From assembly GCA_019689555.1 (NCBI GenBank), contig JADGHE010000004.1, forward strand, positions 1-64,000: a stretch of 64,000 nucleotides of DNA. Reading direction: 5' to 3'. The notes beneath the pieces were generated by a model. It did not search any database. It saw only the letters and a list, made by a program, of their open reading frames with translations, and was not told the DNA's origin. Below, piece after piece: positions 43,134-53,424 of the stretch. Made by a program: the position numbers and the translations under genes. The stretch's first letter is position 1. The number at the start of each line of letters is the position of its first letter. This DNA comes from Variibacter sp. GTDB taxonomy: Bacteria > Pseudomonadota > Alphaproteobacteria > Rhizobiales > Xanthobacteraceae.

Positions 43134-44381
43134 ATGAGACGCCTCCTTGCTTCGTTCATCGCCCCTGCGGCGACCGGCGCCACATGGGGCCGCCTGCGCG
43201 TCCTCGCCGCTTGCGCGCTCGCAGGCATGCTCGCGGGCCTTCCGGCAGGCCCGGCAGGGGCGCAGGGCGCCAACAAGGGCGAGTTCCAGACCTCGGCCCC
43301 CTTCGCGATCCTGATCGAGGCCGATTCGGGCGCCGTGCTGTTCGAGAAGAACGCCGATCAGCTCATGTACCCGTCGAGCATGGCGAAGCTGATGACGGCG
43401 GAGTACGTCTTCCACGAGATCGCCGAAGGGCGGCTCTCGCTGTCGGACGAGGTCACCATCAGCGAGAACGCCTGGCGCAGGGGCGGCGCGCCCTCCGGCG
43501 GCTCCACCATGTACGCGGCCGTCCACAGCCGGGTGAAGGTCGAAGACCTCATCAAGGGCATGGTGATCCAGTCGGGCAACGACGCCTGCATCGCGCTCGC
43601 CGAGGCGATCGCCGGCAGCGAGCCCGCCTTCGCGACGCTGCTCACCAAGCGCGCGCGCGAGCTCGGGCTCACTAAGTCCACCTTCGCCAATTCCACCGGC
43701 TTGCCCGATCCCGACGGGCAGGTGACCGCGCGCGAGCTCGCGAAGCTCGCCGCGCACATCATCCACACCTATCCGCAGTTCTATCCGCTCTACCGCGAGC
43801 GAGAGTTCACCTGGAACAAGATCCGGCAGTCGAACCGCAACCCGCTGCTCGCCATGGGCATCGGTGCGGACGGCCTCAAGACCGGCTACACCAAGGAGGC
43901 GGGCTACGGCCTCGTCGGCTCCGCGGTGCAGAACGATCTGCGGCTCATCGTGGTGGTGAACGGGCTCAAGACCGCCAAGGAGCGGGCGGACGAGGCGCGC
44001 AAGCTGCTCGAATGGGGCTTCCGGGCCTTCGAATCGCGCCTCCTGTTCGCGGAAGGCGAGACCATCGGCGAGGCCAAGCTCTACGGCGGCGAGAAGGGCT
44101 ATGTGCCGCTCGTCGCGAAGGGGCCGGTTCGGCTGCTCCTGCCGCGCGGCAGCAGCGAGAAGATCGTCGCCCGCATCGTCTATACCGGGCCCGTGATGGC
44201 GCCCGTGGAGCAGGGCGCGCAGATCGCCACGCTCAAGGTCTGGCGCGGGGACCACCTCACGCTGGAGGTTCCCTTGCAGGCCGCCGAGAGCGTCGCCAAA
44301 GGAACCATCACCCAGCGCGCTTTTGACGCCGCCACCGAACTCGTGATCGGGTTGTTCCGCGCCGCCGCACAGCGCATATAA
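43134..44381 (+). CDS. dacA: D-alanyl-D-alanine carboxypeptidase (PBP5/6 class)
   Basis: Periplasmic penicillin-binding protein that trims the terminal D-Ala of peptidoglycan stem peptides. The signal peptide ends near PAGAQG. Active-site motifs are SMAK (Ser82 and Lys85), SGN in VIQSGNDACIAL, and KTG in GLKTGYTKEAG. A C-terminal beta-domain and amphipathic anchor (ATELVIGLFRAAAQRI) follow, as in PBP5. GGAG lies just upstream of the ATG at 43134; a GTG at 43095 would add 13 residues. tmk starts 27 bases later. Confidence 0.94.
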   Translation: MRRLLASFIAPAATGATWGRLRVLAACALAGMLAGLPAGPAGAQGANKGEFQTSAPFAILIEADSGAVLFEKNADQLMYPSSMAKLMTAEYVFHEIAEGRLSLSDEVTISENAWRRGGAPSGGSTMYAAVHSRVKVEDLIKGMVIQSGNDACIALAEAIAGSEPAFATLLTKRARELGLTKSTFANSTGLPDPDGQVTARELAKLAAHIIHTYPQFYPLYREREFTWNKIRQSNRNPLLAMGIGADGLKTGYTKEAGYGLVGSAVQNDLRLIVVVNGLKTAKERADEARKLLEWGFRAFESRLLFAEGETIGEAKLYGGEKGYVPLVAKGPVRLLLPRGSSEKIVARIVYTGPVMAPVEQGAQIATLKVWRGDHLTLEVPLQAAESVAKGTITQRAFDAATELVIGLFRAAAQRI

Positions 44382-44408
44382 AAGCGACAAGCGGCGCGAA
44401 GGGCGCGG

Positions 44409-45077
44409 ATGCGCGGACGTTTCATCACATTCGAAGGCGGCGAAGGAGCCGGCAAGTCCACTCAGGTGCGCCTGCTCGCCCAGCGCCTGCGGGCGCGCGG
44501 CCTCGAGGTCGTCACGACGCGCGAGCCGGGGGGCTCGCCCGGCGCCGAGGCCATCCGCCACATCCTCCTTTCCGGGGCGGCGAAGCCGCTCGGGCCCTAT
44601 GCGGAGGCGATCCTGTTCGCGGCGGCGCGGGACGACCATGTGCGCAGCGTGATCGAGCCGGCGCTGGCGCAGGGCCAATGGGTGCTGTGCGACCGCTTTG
44701 CGGATTCGACGCGGGTCTATCAGGGCGTCCTCGGCGATGTCGACCCGCGGGTGATCAACGCTCTGGAGCGGATCGCCGTCGGCCCCGCGCGGCCCGATCT
44801 CACCGTGATTCTGGACGTGCCGCCGGAGATTGGCCTCGCGCGCGCCGCGCTCCGCCGCGGCCGGGAGGCGCCTGACCGCTTCGAGGCGGAGACGCTCGAG
44901 GCCCATGCGCGCCTGCGCGCCGCCTACCGGGCGATCGCCGAGCGCGAGCCCGAGCGCTGCGTTCTCGTGGACGCGGCGGGCGATCCCGAGCACGTCGCCG
45001 AGGCGGTCTGGGCTCACGTGGCCGAGCGCTTCGCGCTCACGACGCCGGGCCGGCAGCGGGCGGTTGCCGCGCTGTGA
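44409..45077 (+). CDS. tmk: Thymidylate kinase
   Basis: Phosphorylates dTMP to dTDP. The 222-residue protein starts [19 protein letters not shown] with the P-loop GGEGAGKST, and has [14 protein letters not shown] and the DR(F/Y) motif [13 protein letters not shown]. The LID-like region [13 protein letters not shown] is present. holB overlaps its end by four bases (GTGA), the classical tmk-holB pair. Confidence 0.97.
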   Translation: MRGRFITFEGGEGAGKSTQVRLLAQRLRARGLEVVTTREPGGSPGAEAIRHILLSGAAKPLGPYAEAILFAAARDDHVRSVIEPALAQGQWVLCDRFADSTRVYQGVLGDVDPRVINALERIAVGPARPDLTVILDVPPEIGLARAALRRGREAPDRFEAETLEAHARLRAAYRAIAEREPERCVLVDAAGDPEHVAEAVWAHVAERFALTTPGRQRAVAAL

Positions 45078-46108
45078 CACGGGCCGCGGAGGACGAGGCG
45101 CCGGACGTCCGCCACCCGCGCGAGACGTTCGATCTGTTCGGCCATGCGGAGGCCGAGCGCACGGTGCTCGACGCCTATCGCAGCGGGCGCATGCCCCATG
45201 CCTGGCTGATCGGCGGTCCCCCCGGCGTCGGCAAGGCGACGCTCGCTTATCGGATCGCGCGTTTCGTCCTTGCCCACCCGGACCCGCGGGCCGTCGCGGA
45301 CGCGCAATCGCTCGCCGTCGATCCCGGCCATCCGACGGCGCGGCGCATCGCCGCCCAAGCCCATCCCGATCTGCTCGTTCTGCGCCGCACGGAGGGGGAG
45401 AGCGGGGCGCTGCGCGCGGTCATCACGGTGGGAGATGTGCGACGCACCATCGGCTTCTTCGGCTCGACGGCCGGAGAGGGGGGCTGGCGCGTCTGCATCG
45501 TCGATACCGCCGACGAGCTGCAATACCCGCAGGCCGCCAACGCCCTTCTGAAGATCATCGAGGAGCCGCCGGCGCATTCGCTGTTTCTGCTGCTGAGCGA
45601 CGCGCCGGGCCGGCTGCTCGCGACCATCCGCTCGCGCTGCCGCCGCATCAGCCTGCGGCCGCTCGGGCGCGAGGACGTGATCCGCGCCGCCGCGGCGGCG
45701 ACCGGCCGGCCCCCCGACGATCCCGACCTCCTCGCCGCGGCGGACGCCGCGGAAGGCAGCGTCGGCCGCGCCGTGGGCCTGCTCGACGGGCAGAAGCTTG
45801 CGCTGCTGCAGCAGATCAATGCGCTGCTCGCGCGCCTGCCCGCGGTCGATCCGCGCGCGCTGCATGCGCTCGGCGAAAACCTCGCCGCCGGCGATGCGGG
45901 CGCGCTCGCGACCTTCGTCGAAGCCGTCCAGGACTGGCTTTCGGCGCGGCTGCGCGCCTCCGACGGCAGCCTGCATCGCCTTGCGCAGGTGGCCGAGGTG
46001 TGGGAAAAGGTCGCGGCCGCCGCGCGGGACGTGGAAATCTACAATCTGGAGCGAAAGCCGCTGGTCTTCAGCGTGTTCGGATTGTTGGCCGACACGGCGC
46101 GCCGCTGA
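45074..46108 (+). CDS. holB: DNA polymerase III subunit delta'
   Basis: Part of the clamp loader that places the beta clamp on DNA. The 344-residue AAA+ protein has [18 protein letters not shown] as a modified Walker [18 protein letters not shown] (sensor region) and [15 protein letters not shown], which contains the conserved SRC motif. It starts at GTG 45074, inside the tmk stop. metG starts 35 bases after its stop. Confidence 0.95.
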   Translation: MTRAAEDEAPDVRHPRETFDLFGHAEAERTVLDAYRSGRMPHAWLIGGPPGVGKATLAYRIARFVLAHPDPRAVADAQSLAVDPGHPTARRIAAQAHPDLLVLRRTEGESGALRAVITVGDVRRTIGFFGSTAGEGGWRVCIVDTADELQYPQAANALLKIIEEPPAHSLFLLLSDAPGRLLATIRSRCRRISLRPLGREDVIRAAAAATGRPPDDPDLLAAADAAEGSVGRAVGLLDGQKLALLQQINALLARLPAVDPRALHALGENLAAGDAGALATFVEAVQDWLSARLRASDGSLHRLAQVAEVWEKVAAAARDVEIYNLERKPLVFSVFGLLADTARR

Positions 46109-46143
46109 CGGGTCGGCCGGATTTCCGAGAGTGTGTCACGCCC

Positions 46144-47703
46144 ATGGCGAAGCCGCGCTACTACGTCACCACCGCGATCGCTTACCCGAATGGCAACCCG
46201 CATATGGGGCATGCCTACGAGGCCATTGCGACCGACGCCATCGCGCGCTTCATGCGGCTCGACGGCTACGACGTGTTCTTCCTCACGGGCACGGACGAGC
46301 ACGGCCAGAAGATGCAGCAGACGGCGACGCGGCAGGGGATCACCCCGGCCGAGCTGCTCGCGCGCACGGTGCCGCGCTTCCAGGCCCTGCTCGAGCGCAT
46401 GAACTGCTCGAACGACGCCTTCATCCGCACGACCGAGGAGCGCCACCACCGCGCCTCGCAGGCGATCTGGGAGCGCATGGCGGCCTCCGGCGACATCTAC
46501 CTGTCGAAATACGCCGGCTGGTACTCGGTGCGTGACGAGGCGTTCTACGGCGAGGACGAGATTACGGTCGGGGAGGGGGGCGCGCGCTTCGGTCCCACGG
46601 GATCGCCGGTCGAATGGATGGAGGAGGAGAGCTACTTCTTCCGCCTCTCCAAGTATCAGGACAAGCTTCTCGACCTCTATCGCCGGCAGCCGGATTTCGT
46701 GCTGCCGCAGGCGCGCATGAACGAGGTGGTGAGCTTCGTCCGCGGCGGGCTGCAGGATCTGTCGATCTCGCGCACCACCTTCGACTGGGGCATTCCCGTT
46801 CCCGGCGACTCCAAGCACATCATGTATGTGTGGGTGGATGCGCTGACGAACTACATCACCGGCGTCGGCTATCCGGACACCGAGAGCGAAAGCTTCCGCC
46901 GCTACTGGCCGGCCGATCTCCACGTCATCGGCAAGGACATCCTGCGCTTCCACGCGGTCTATTGGCCGGCCTTCCTGATGTCCGCCGGGCTCGAACTGCC
47001 GCGCCGGATCTACAGCCACGGCCACGTGCTGAACCGGGGCGAGAAGATGTCGAAGTCGGTCGGCAATGTGGTCGACCCCTTCGACCTTGCGGACACCTAC
47101 GGCGTCGACCAGATCCGCTATTTCCTGCTGCGGGAGGTGCCGTTCGGGCAGGACGGCAACTACAGCCACGAGGCCATCGTCAACCGCATCAACGCCGACC
47201 TCGCCAACGACCTGGGCAACCTCGCGCAGCGCTCGCTGTCGATGATTGCGCGCGGCCGCGGCGGCGTGCTGCCGCAGCCCGGCGCCCTGACCGAGGCCGA
47301 CCGGCAGATTCTCGCGGCCGCCGACGGGCTCATCGCGACCGCCCGGGAGGCGATGCGCACGCAGCAGCTCCACCAGGTGCTCAACGCCGTGTGGAGCGTC
47401 GTGGCGGAAGCCAATCGCTACTTCGCCGCCGCCGCGCCCTGGGCGCTCGCCAAGACCGATCCGGAGCGACAGGGCACGGTGCTCTACGTCACGGCCGAGG
47501 TGCTGCGCCAGGTCGGCATTCTCGCCCAGCCGTTCATTCCCGCGGGAGCCGCGAAGCTGCTCGATCTCCTGGGCATCCCGCCGGAGGAACGCGATTTCAC
47601 CCGGCTGGGCGGCGCCCACCGCATCGCCGCCGGGGTGGCGCTGCCGGCGCCCACGCCCGTCTTCCCCCGCTACGTCGAAGCCGGCCCCGACACCGCCGGC
47701 TGA
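46144..47703 (+). CDS. metG: Methionyl-tRNA synthetase
   Basis: Class I aminoacyl-tRNA synthetase. The HIGH-type signature is PHMGH (residues 19-23), and the KMSKS loop is present as EKMSKSVGN. At 519 residues it is the short form without the C-terminal dimerisation (EMAP-like) domain. Placement between holB and tatD is typical of alphaproteobacteria. Start ATG at 46144. Confidence 0.97.
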   Translation: MAKPRYYVTTAIAYPNGNPHMGHAYEAIATDAIARFMRLDGYDVFFLTGTDEHGQKMQQTATRQGITPAELLARTVPRFQALLERMNCSNDAFIRTTEERHHRASQAIWERMAASGDIYLSKYAGWYSVRDEAFYGEDEITVGEGGARFGPTGSPVEWMEEESYFFRLSKYQDKLLDLYRRQPDFVLPQARMNEVVSFVRGGLQDLSISRTTFDWGIPVPGDSKHIMYVWVDALTNYITGVGYPDTESESFRRYWPADLHVIGKDILRFHAVYWPAFLMSAGLELPRRIYSHGHVLNRGEKMSKSVGNVVDPFDLADTYGVDQIRYFLLREVPFGQDGNYSHEAIVNRINADLANDLGNLAQRSLSMIARGRGGVLPQPGALTEADRQILAAADGLIATAREAMRTQQLHQVLNAVWSVVAEANRYFAAAAPWALAKTDPERQGTVLYVTAEVLRQVGILAQPFIPAGAAKLLDLLGIPPEERDFTRLGGAHRIAAGVALPAPTPVFPRYVEAGPDTAG

Positions 47704-47720
47704 CCCCGTCCGCACGCATC

Positions 47721-48515
47721 ATGCTGGTCGACAGCCACTGCCACCTCGACTTTCCGGTTTTCGCGGACGAGCTGGACGAGGTGGTCGCCCGCGCGCGGGC
47801 CCGCGGCGTCGGCCGCATGGTGACGATCTCGACGCGGGTGCGCGCGCATGCGCGCGTGCTGGAAATCGCCGAGCGCTTCGACGACGTCTTCTGCTCGGTC
47901 GGGACGCACCCGCATCATGCCCACGAGGAGCTTGACGTCACGGCCGAAGAGCTCGCGGCGCGCTGCGCGCATGCCAAGGTCGTGGCGATCGGGGAGGCGG
48001 GGCTCGACTACCACTACGATTCGAGCCCCCGCGCGGCGCAGGAGCGGGGCCTGCGGACGCACATCGCCGCCGCCCGCGCGACCGGGTTGCCCCTCGTCAT
48101 CCATAGCCGCGACGCCGACGAGGACATGGCGCGTATCCTGCGCGAAGAGATGGCGGCCGGAACCTTTTCCGCCGTGCTGCACTGCTTCACCGGGAGCGCA
48201 AGACTCGCGCAAGAGGCCGTGGAACTCGGGTGCTACATTTCCTTTTCCGGCATCCTCACGTTCAAGAAATCCGGGGCGCTGCGCGAGATCGCGGCCGGCC
48301 TTCCGGCCGACCGCATTCTGGTGGAGACGGACGCGCCCTATCTCGCGCCGGATCCCTTCCGCGGAAGGCGCAACGAGCCCGCTTACGTGGCCGAGACCGC
48401 CAGGGTCCTGGCCGCGCTGCGCGGGCTTTCGCCGGAGGCGCTCGCGGCGCAGACAAGCGCCAATTTCTTCCGCCTGTTTAGCAAGGTTCCACAAGAGATT
48501 GCCGGCGGATCATGA
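47721..48515 (+). CDS. tatD: TatD family metal-dependent hydrolase
   Basis: A 264-residue TIM-barrel metal-dependent DNase-like protein. Metal ligands are HCH in VDSHCHLDF, the Glu in IGEAGLDYH, and the His and Asp in VIHSRDADED and ILVETDAPYLAPDPFRGR. TatD has 3'-5' exonuclease activity in E. coli. It starts 17 bases after metG and its last four bases overlap the next gene (ATGA). Confidence 0.94.
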   Translation: MLVDSHCHLDFPVFADELDEVVARARARGVGRMVTISTRVRAHARVLEIAERFDDVFCSVGTHPHHAHEELDVTAEELAARCAHAKVVAIGEAGLDYHYDSSPRAAQERGLRTHIAAARATGLPLVIHSRDADEDMARILREEMAAGTFSAVLHCFTGSARLAQEAVELGCYISFSGILTFKKSGALREIAAGLPADRILVETDAPYLAPDPFRGRRNEPAYVAETARVLAALRGLSPEALAAQTSANFFRLFSKVPQEIAGGS

Positions 48516-49345
48516 CACTGCGGTTCACGATTCTGGGCTGCGGCTCCTCGGCCGGCGTGCCGCGCCTCGGGTCGGGCTGGGGCGCCTGCGACCCGTCCAA
48601 TCCCAGAAACCGGCGGCGGCGCTGCTCGCTGCTCGTCGAGCGCATCAGCGACTCCGGGATCACGCGGGTGCTGATCGACACGGCGCCGGACCTGCGGGAG
48701 CAGCTCCTCGATGCCGAGGTGACGCATCTCGACGGCGTGCTTTACACCCATGCGCATGCCGACCACACCCACGGCATCGACGACCTTCGCGCGCTCGCCC
48801 TGCATCAGCGGAAGCGCATCGACGTGTACATGGACGAGCCGACCGCGCGCTCGCTGCGCACGCGCTTCGGCTACTGCTTCGAGACGCCGCCCGGAAGCTC
48901 GTATCCGCCGATCCTGCGCGAGCATCGGCTGGAGCCCGGGACGCCGGTCGCGATCGAAGGGGCAGGGGGCGCGGTGATCGCCCGGCCGTTCCTGCAGGCG
49001 CACGGGGACATCACCTCGCTCGGCTTTCGCATCGGCAACCTCGCCTATTCCTGCGACGTGAACGGCCTGCCCGACGAAAGCGTTGCCGCGCTTGCCGACC
49101 TCGACGTCTGGATCGTCGACGCCTTGCGCTATGCGCCGCATCCGAGCCACTGGACCGTCGGCGAGACGCTGAACTGGATTGCGCGCCTCAGGCCGCGCCG
49201 CGCGATCCTCACCAACCTGCATGTCGACCTGGATTACGAGACGCTGCGGGCCAAGCTGCCGCCGCGGGTCGAGCCCGCCTTCGACGGCATGCGGGTGACC
49301 CTGCCGGCCGTCTCGGCGCTTCAGCCCTCGGCCGCAAGCACTTGA
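48512..49345 (+). CDS. MBL-fold metallohydrolase, PhnP-like
   Basis: A 277-residue metallo-beta-lactamase-fold enzyme. It starts MTLRFTILGCGSSAGVPRL, and the metal motif is HAHADHTHGIDD, followed by a GDITSLGFRIGNLAYSCDV segment and a late His in ILTNLHVDLDY. This form resembles PhnP-type phosphodiesterases, acting on cyclic ribose phosphates or other phosphodiesters. The gene is coupled to tatD. Substrate in this organism unknown. Confidence 0.85.
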   Translation: MTLRFTILGCGSSAGVPRLGSGWGACDPSNPRNRRRRCSLLVERISDSGITRVLIDTAPDLREQLLDAEVTHLDGVLYTHAHADHTHGIDDLRALALHQRKRIDVYMDEPTARSLRTRFGYCFETPPGSSYPPILREHRLEPGTPVAIEGAGGAVIARPFLQAHGDITSLGFRIGNLAYSCDVNGLPDESVAALADLDVWIVDALRYAPHPSHWTVGETLNWIARLRPRRAILTNLHVDLDYETLRAKLPPRVEPAFDGMRVTLPAVSALQPSAAST

Positions 49346-49407
49346 CTTCACGGCAGAAATCCACAGCAGCCGGCCGCGGCCCCGGACGGTTCGAGGCAAA
49401 AATGTTC

Positions 49408-49423
49408 CATAATATCTCTTATG
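49408..49423. promoter_or_regulatory. CATAA-N6-TTATG dyad upstream of mazG
   Basis: CATAA (49408-49412) and TTATG (49419-49423) form an inverted repeat inside an AT-rich patch (TTCCATAATATCTCTTATGC), within the otherwise empty 217-base gap between the MBL gene and mazG. GntR-family and other repressors bind comparable sites, but I cannot assign one. Confidence 0.3.
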
Positions 49424-49562
49424 CGAATCGCGAGCCGGGGGACGGAGGCCAGCGGCGGCCCGTCCGCGGGACCGAGGCCCTTGGACGCGCGGTCCATGGA
49501 ATCGACGAGCCCCCGCGCCAGCATGAGGCGCGCCCCGCCCACCCGCGCGCGCGAGAAAACCC

Positions 49563-50384
49563 ATGAAGCCGAGCCGTGACATCTCGGACCTGATCGCGAT
49601 CATGGCCGCGCTGCGGGATCCGGAGCGCGGCTGCCCGTGGGACCGCGTGCAGACGTTCGCGACCATTGCCCCCTACACCATCGAGGAAGCCTGCGAGGTC
49701 GCGGACGCGGTCGCGCACGGCGATCTGGACGAGCTGCGCGACGAGCTCGGCGACCTGCTGCTTCAGGTCGTCTTTCACGCGCGCATGGCCGAGGAAGCCG
49801 GCGCCTTCGATTTCGGCGGCGTGGTCGAGGCGATCACCGCCAAGCTGCTGCGGCGGCACCCGCACGTCTTCGGGGATGTCGGCGCGCTGTCGGCCGAGGA
49901 GGTCGGCGACCTCTGGCGGCGGATCAAGGCCGAGGAGAAGGCCGAGCGCGCCGCAAGGCGCGGTCCTGGCGCGAGCGCGGCGGACGGGGCGCTCTCCGGC
50001 GTCCCGGCCGGGCTCCCTGCCCTGGCGCGCGCGTTGAAGCTCCAGACCAAGGCGGCCGCCGTGGGCTTCGACTGGGGCGAGCCCGGGCCCGTGGTGGCGA
50101 AGATCGCGGAGGAAGCGGCGGAGATCGCCGCCGCGGCCGCCGCCGGCGACAAAAACGGGATCGCGGACGAGATCGGCGATCTTCTGTTTGCCGTGGTCAA
50201 TCTCGCCCGCCACCACGCGGTCGATCCGGAGATGGCCCTGCGGGCGACCAACGCCAAGTTCGAGCGGCGTTTCAAGGCAATTGAGGACGCCCTCGCCGCT
50301 TCCGGCAAGACGCCGAAGGACGCCACCCTCGCCGAGATGGACGCCCTGTGGGAAGCCGCCAAGCAGGCGGAACGCTCAGGCTGA
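49563..50384 (+). CDS. mazG: Nucleoside triphosphate pyrophosphohydrolase MazG
   Basis: House-cleaning enzyme that hydrolyses NTPs to NMP and pyrophosphate. The 273-residue protein has two MazG domains. The first has CPWDRVQTFATIAPYTIEEA and LRDELGDLLLQVVFHARMAEE; the second has EEAAEIAAAAAAGDKNGIADEIGD-type metal-binding acidic repeats. It converges on hflX and overlaps it by nine bases. Confidence 0.95.
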   Translation: MKPSRDISDLIAIMAALRDPERGCPWDRVQTFATIAPYTIEEACEVADAVAHGDLDELRDELGDLLLQVVFHARMAEEAGAFDFGGVVEAITAKLLRRHPHVFGDVGALSAEEVGDLWRRIKAEEKAERAARRGPGASAADGALSGVPAGLPALARALKLQTKAAAVGFDWGEPGPVVAKIAEEAAEIAAAAAAGDKNGIADEIGDLLFAVVNLARHHAVDPEMALRATNAKFERRFKAIEDALAASGKTPKDATLAEMDALWEAAKQAERSG

Positions 50385-51776
50385 TTTGCGGCGCGGCACG
50401 CCTTCCAGGTGGAAGCGCCGGGCCACCTGGCCGGCCTTGCTGGGATCGACCCGCACCCGCAGCGCGACCGCGCCGTCGGGCCGGCTCGCGCGCTCCAGAA
50501 CCTCGGCATGACGATAGAGCCAGCTCAAGCTCGCGCCGTCCTCGGGCGGCACCGTCAGGTCGACGGTCACCCGGGTGTGGGCGAGCCGGTCCTCGATGAC
50601 CGTGGTGAGCTTCTCGAGCCCCTCGCCCGTCAAGGCGGAGGCAAGAACGACCGGAGGCGCGTCGGGCCCCCGGCGCGCGGCCGTGTTTTCGACTCGCGTG
50701 CGAGCGTCATCTCTTAAGCTGTCGATTTTATTCCAGATTTCGATGACGCGCCCGGCCGCTGGGTCAATCCCGAGCTCTTCCAGGACGCGCGCGACATCCT
50801 GCGCCTGCGCATCGGTGTCGGGGTGAGAAATGTCGCGCACGTGGAGGATGATATCGGCCTCGATCACCTCCTCGAGCGTGGCGCGGAAGGCGGCGATGAG
50901 CAGCGTCGGCAGATCGGAGATGAAGCCGACCGTGTCCGAGAGAATGACCGTCGCGCCCTGCGGCAGCTTGACCGCGCGCAGGGTCGGGTCGAGCGTCGCG
51001 AACAGCATGTCGGCCTCGAGCACCTGCCCGCCGGTCAGTCGGTTGAACAGCGTCGATTTGCCCGCATTGGTATATCCGACGAGCGCCACGATCGGGTACG
51101 GCACCCGCCGCCGGCCGACGCGGTGCAGCGCGCGGGTGCGCTTCACCCCTTCGAGCTCGCGCTCGATGCGGGCGAGCCGTTCCTCGATCGCGCGCCGGTC
51201 GGCCTCGATCTGCGTCTCGCCCGGGCCGCCGAGAAAGCCGAAGCCGCCGCGCTGGCGCTCCAGGTGGGTCCAGGAGCGCACCAGCCGGCTTTTCTGGTAG
51301 GTCAGATGGGCGTGCTCGACCTGCAGCGCGCCCTCGCGCGTGCGCGCGCGCTGCCCAAAGATCTCGAGAATGAGGCCGGTGCGGTCGAGCACCTTGGCGC
51401 CCCACGCCCTCTCGAGGTTGCGCTGCTGCACGGGCGAGAGGGCGCAGTCGAGGATGACGAGGCCCGCCTCGCACGCCTTCACCAGTCCGGCGATCTCGCC
51501 GACCTTGCCTTTGCCGATATAGGTCGCGGGCGTGATGGCGCCGAGCGTGACCACACCCGCATGGACGACTTCGAGGTCGATGGCCCGCGCGAGCCCGACC
51601 GCCTCCTCCAGCCGCGCCGCCACGCTGCGCGCCGCGACGTGGCCCCGCCCGCCCGGGCGCCCATCAGGCGGCCGGCGGAGATAGGGGCCGAGGACGATAG
51701 CGCGCTTGGTGGCCGCCGGCGTTATGCCTTCCGGCGACGGGTGGTGGAATCGCGGGTTGCGCGCGGGCAGTTCCAA
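50376..51776 (-). CDS. hflX: GTPase HflX
   Basis: Ribosome-associated GTPase that splits stalled ribosomes. The 466-residue protein has the N-terminal HflX domain with [14 protein letters not shown] and [20 protein letters not shown], then a G domain with [19 protein letters not shown] and NKID. Its start codon immediately follows the hfq stop, and it ends over the mazG 3' end. The order hfq-hflX is widely conserved. Confidence 0.95.
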   Translation of the reverse strand: MELPARNPRFHHPSPEGITPAATKRAIVLGPYLRRPPDGRPGGRGHVAARSVAARLEEAVGLARAIDLEVVHAGVVTLGAITPATYIGKGKVGEIAGLVKACEAGLVILDCALSPVQQRNLERAWGAKVLDRTGLILEIFGQRARTREGALQVEHAHLTYQKSRLVRSWTHLERQRGGFGFLGGPGETQIEADRRAIEERLARIERELEGVKRTRALHRVGRRRVPYPIVALVGYTNAGKSTLFNRLTGGQVLEADMLFATLDPTLRAVKLPQGATVILSDTVGFISDLPTLLIAAFRATLEEVIEADIILHVRDISHPDTDAQAQDVARVLEELGIDPAAGRVIEIWNKIDSLRDDARTRVENTAARRGPDAPPVVLASALTGEGLEKLTTVIEDRLAHTRVTVDLTVPPEDGASLSWLYRHAEVLERASRPDGAVALRVRVDPSKAGQVARRFHLEGVPRRKSA

Positions 51777-52037
51777 TCAGGCCTTCTCTCCCGTTGCGCC
51801 GTCCTCACCCCCCTCGAAGAGCTGAATGGGGTGGCCCGGCATGATGGTTGATATAGCGTGCTTGTAGACGAGCTGGGAGTGGCCGTCGCGCCGCAAAAGC
51901 ACGCAGAAATTATCGAACCATGTGACAACGCCCTGGAGCTTCACTCCATTCACGAGGAAAATCGTGAGCGGTGTCTTGTTCTTCCGAACATGGTTGAGAA
52001 AGGTATCTTGAAGGTTTTGTGGACGATCGGACGCCAT
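51777..52037 (-). CDS. hfq: RNA-binding chaperone Hfq
   Basis: Hexameric Sm-like protein that pairs small RNAs with mRNAs. The 86-residue protein starts [20 protein letters not shown], with Sm1 [20 protein letters not shown] and Sm2 [10 protein letters not shown]. In nitrogen-fixing relatives Hfq is needed for nifA expression. The start at 52037 is the standard hfq start; longer in-frame starts are not conserved. hflX follows immediately. Confidence 0.97.
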   Translation of the reverse strand: MASDRPQNLQDTFLNHVRKNKTPLTIFLVNGVKLQGVVTWFDNFCVLLRRDGHSQLVYKHAISTIMPGHPIQLFEGGEDGATGEKA

Positions 52038-52517
52038 TGCCGCTGTTCCGTTATGCGCCCGCGGGTGTGCCGACCTTGAACGGTCGTGCATCCTGATCTG
52101 TGGCGACCGGCCTCAGCCCCCGCAAGCTCGTGGCCCGCCATTAGATGGCACGCCAAGCAGCTGCGCAAGCCCATCTTGTCCGCATTCACACGTGCAGCGT
52201 GCTTGCGCCGCAGGCGCCGCCCGCACGACGCGGCTCTGCCGGTTGCAGCAGGTCCGAACGTCCGTACGTCGTCGGCAAAACCCGCCGGGCGGGCCACAGA
52301 CTCAACGCGCGGGAGTGCCAACGCGTGCCACGAGATCATGAAAATCCGGCACCTCTTTGGCGCGGCAGCCTTGGCGCCTTCATGGGCGGGCCTGCCGGGG
52401 GCGAATCAGGGGAGCTGTGACGCGGGTCCGCGGGGGGCGAGGCCCCCTCCCTGACGGCGACCGTTTCGCCCTCGCCTTTCGGGCACCCCGGCGCCGCCGG
52501 AGGGCGGGCCGGCGCGC
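52038..52517. other. Intergenic region upstream of hfq
   Basis: About 480 bases between hfq and dat, both on the minus strand. The hfq promoter should be here. No convincing gene is seen. A 38-codon plus-strand frame (52338-52454) reads like a decayed lipoprotein signal (MKIRHLFGAAALAPSW) but has no lipobox or downstream protein. A small RNA cannot be excluded. Confidence 0.55.
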
Positions 52518-53375
52518 CTAGCCGATTTCCGCGAAGCGGTGGAAGTCGCGGCGCAGCACCGTGGCGATCATGCCGGGCGCGCCGTTGGCGACCGGGCGGC
52601 CGTCGATGCTGACGACCGGCATGACGATCTGGCTCGCCGAGGTGATGAAGGCCTCGCGCGCCGCATAGGCCTCGGCGACGGTGAACGGCCGCTCCTCCAG
52701 CTCGAGGCCGTTGGCGGCGAGAACGTCGAGCAGAACGGTGCGGGTGATGCCGCGCAGGATCGCATGATCGGCGGGGCGGGTCACGACCTTGCCGGAGGCC
52801 GTGACGATCCAGGCATTGCTCGACGAGCCCTCGGTCACGGTGCCGTCGGGCGCGACGAACCACGCCTCCTTGGCGCCCTGTTCGCGCGCCGCCTGCTTCG
52901 CGAGCACGTTCGGCAGCAGCGCGATCGACTTGATGTCGACGCGCGGCCAGCGGTTCTCCGGCACCGTGATCACGGCGATGCCTTCGGCGGCCGCCTTTTC
53001 GAGGCGCTCGCGATCGAGGCTGCGCGCGGTCACCACGACGCTCGGGCGCGTTCCCGCTGGCGGAAAGGCGTGGTCGCGCGGCGCGACGCCCCGCGTGATC
53101 TGCAGATAGACGATGCCGTCGCGCACGCGGTTGCGGCGCACCGTCTCGCGCAAAACCATGCCGAGCGCCTTGAGGGGCATCGGCGCGGCGATGCGCAGCT
53201 CAGCAAGCGAGCGCTGCAGCCGCTCCATGTGGCGCCGCTCGTCGACGAGGCGCCCTCCCCGCACCTCGCAGACCTCGTACACGCCGTCGGCGAACTGATA
53301 GCCGCGGTCCTCGACGTGCACCGTGGCGCGCCGGTGGGGAACATAGCGGCCGTTGACGTAAGCGACGCGGGACAT
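52518..53375 (-). CDS. dat: D-amino-acid transaminase
   Basis: PLP-dependent class IV aminotransferase that interconverts D-alanine and D-glutamate with their keto acids. The 285-residue protein starts MSRVAYVNGRYVPHR. The PLP lysine lies in VDIKSIALLPNVLAK, the DIKS context being typical of D-amino acid transaminases rather than IlvE. The substrate/phosphate region shows TEGSSSNAW and GITRTVLLD. It sits between ntrX and hfq, a common position in Hyphomicrobiales; the link to nitrogen control may be amino-group metabolism. Start at 53375 with AGGAGCG upstream. Confidence 0.9.
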   Translation of the reverse strand: MSRVAYVNGRYVPHRRATVHVEDRGYQFADGVYEVCEVRGGRLVDERRHMERLQRSLAELRIAAPMPLKALGMVLRETVRRNRVRDGIVYLQITRGVAPRDHAFPPAGTRPSVVVTARSLDRERLEKAAAEGIAVITVPENRWPRVDIKSIALLPNVLAKQAAREQGAKEAWFVAPDGTVTEGSSSNAWIVTASGKVVTRPADHAILRGITRTVLLDVLAANGLELEERPFTVAEAYAAREAFITSASQIVMPVVSIDGRPVANGAPGMIATVLRRDFHRFAEIG

Positions 53376-53424
53376 CGCTCCTCCTTGCAAACCCCGCCGC
53401 GCGGTGCGCCGGCGGACAATCCGT

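Noticed and set aside
52338-52454. 38-codon frame starting MKIRHLFGAAALAPSW, like an entericidin or lipoprotein signal
   Set aside because: There is no lipobox cysteine at the right place, only a weak ribosome-binding site, and the sequence loses protein character after about 25 codons. At most a remnant.
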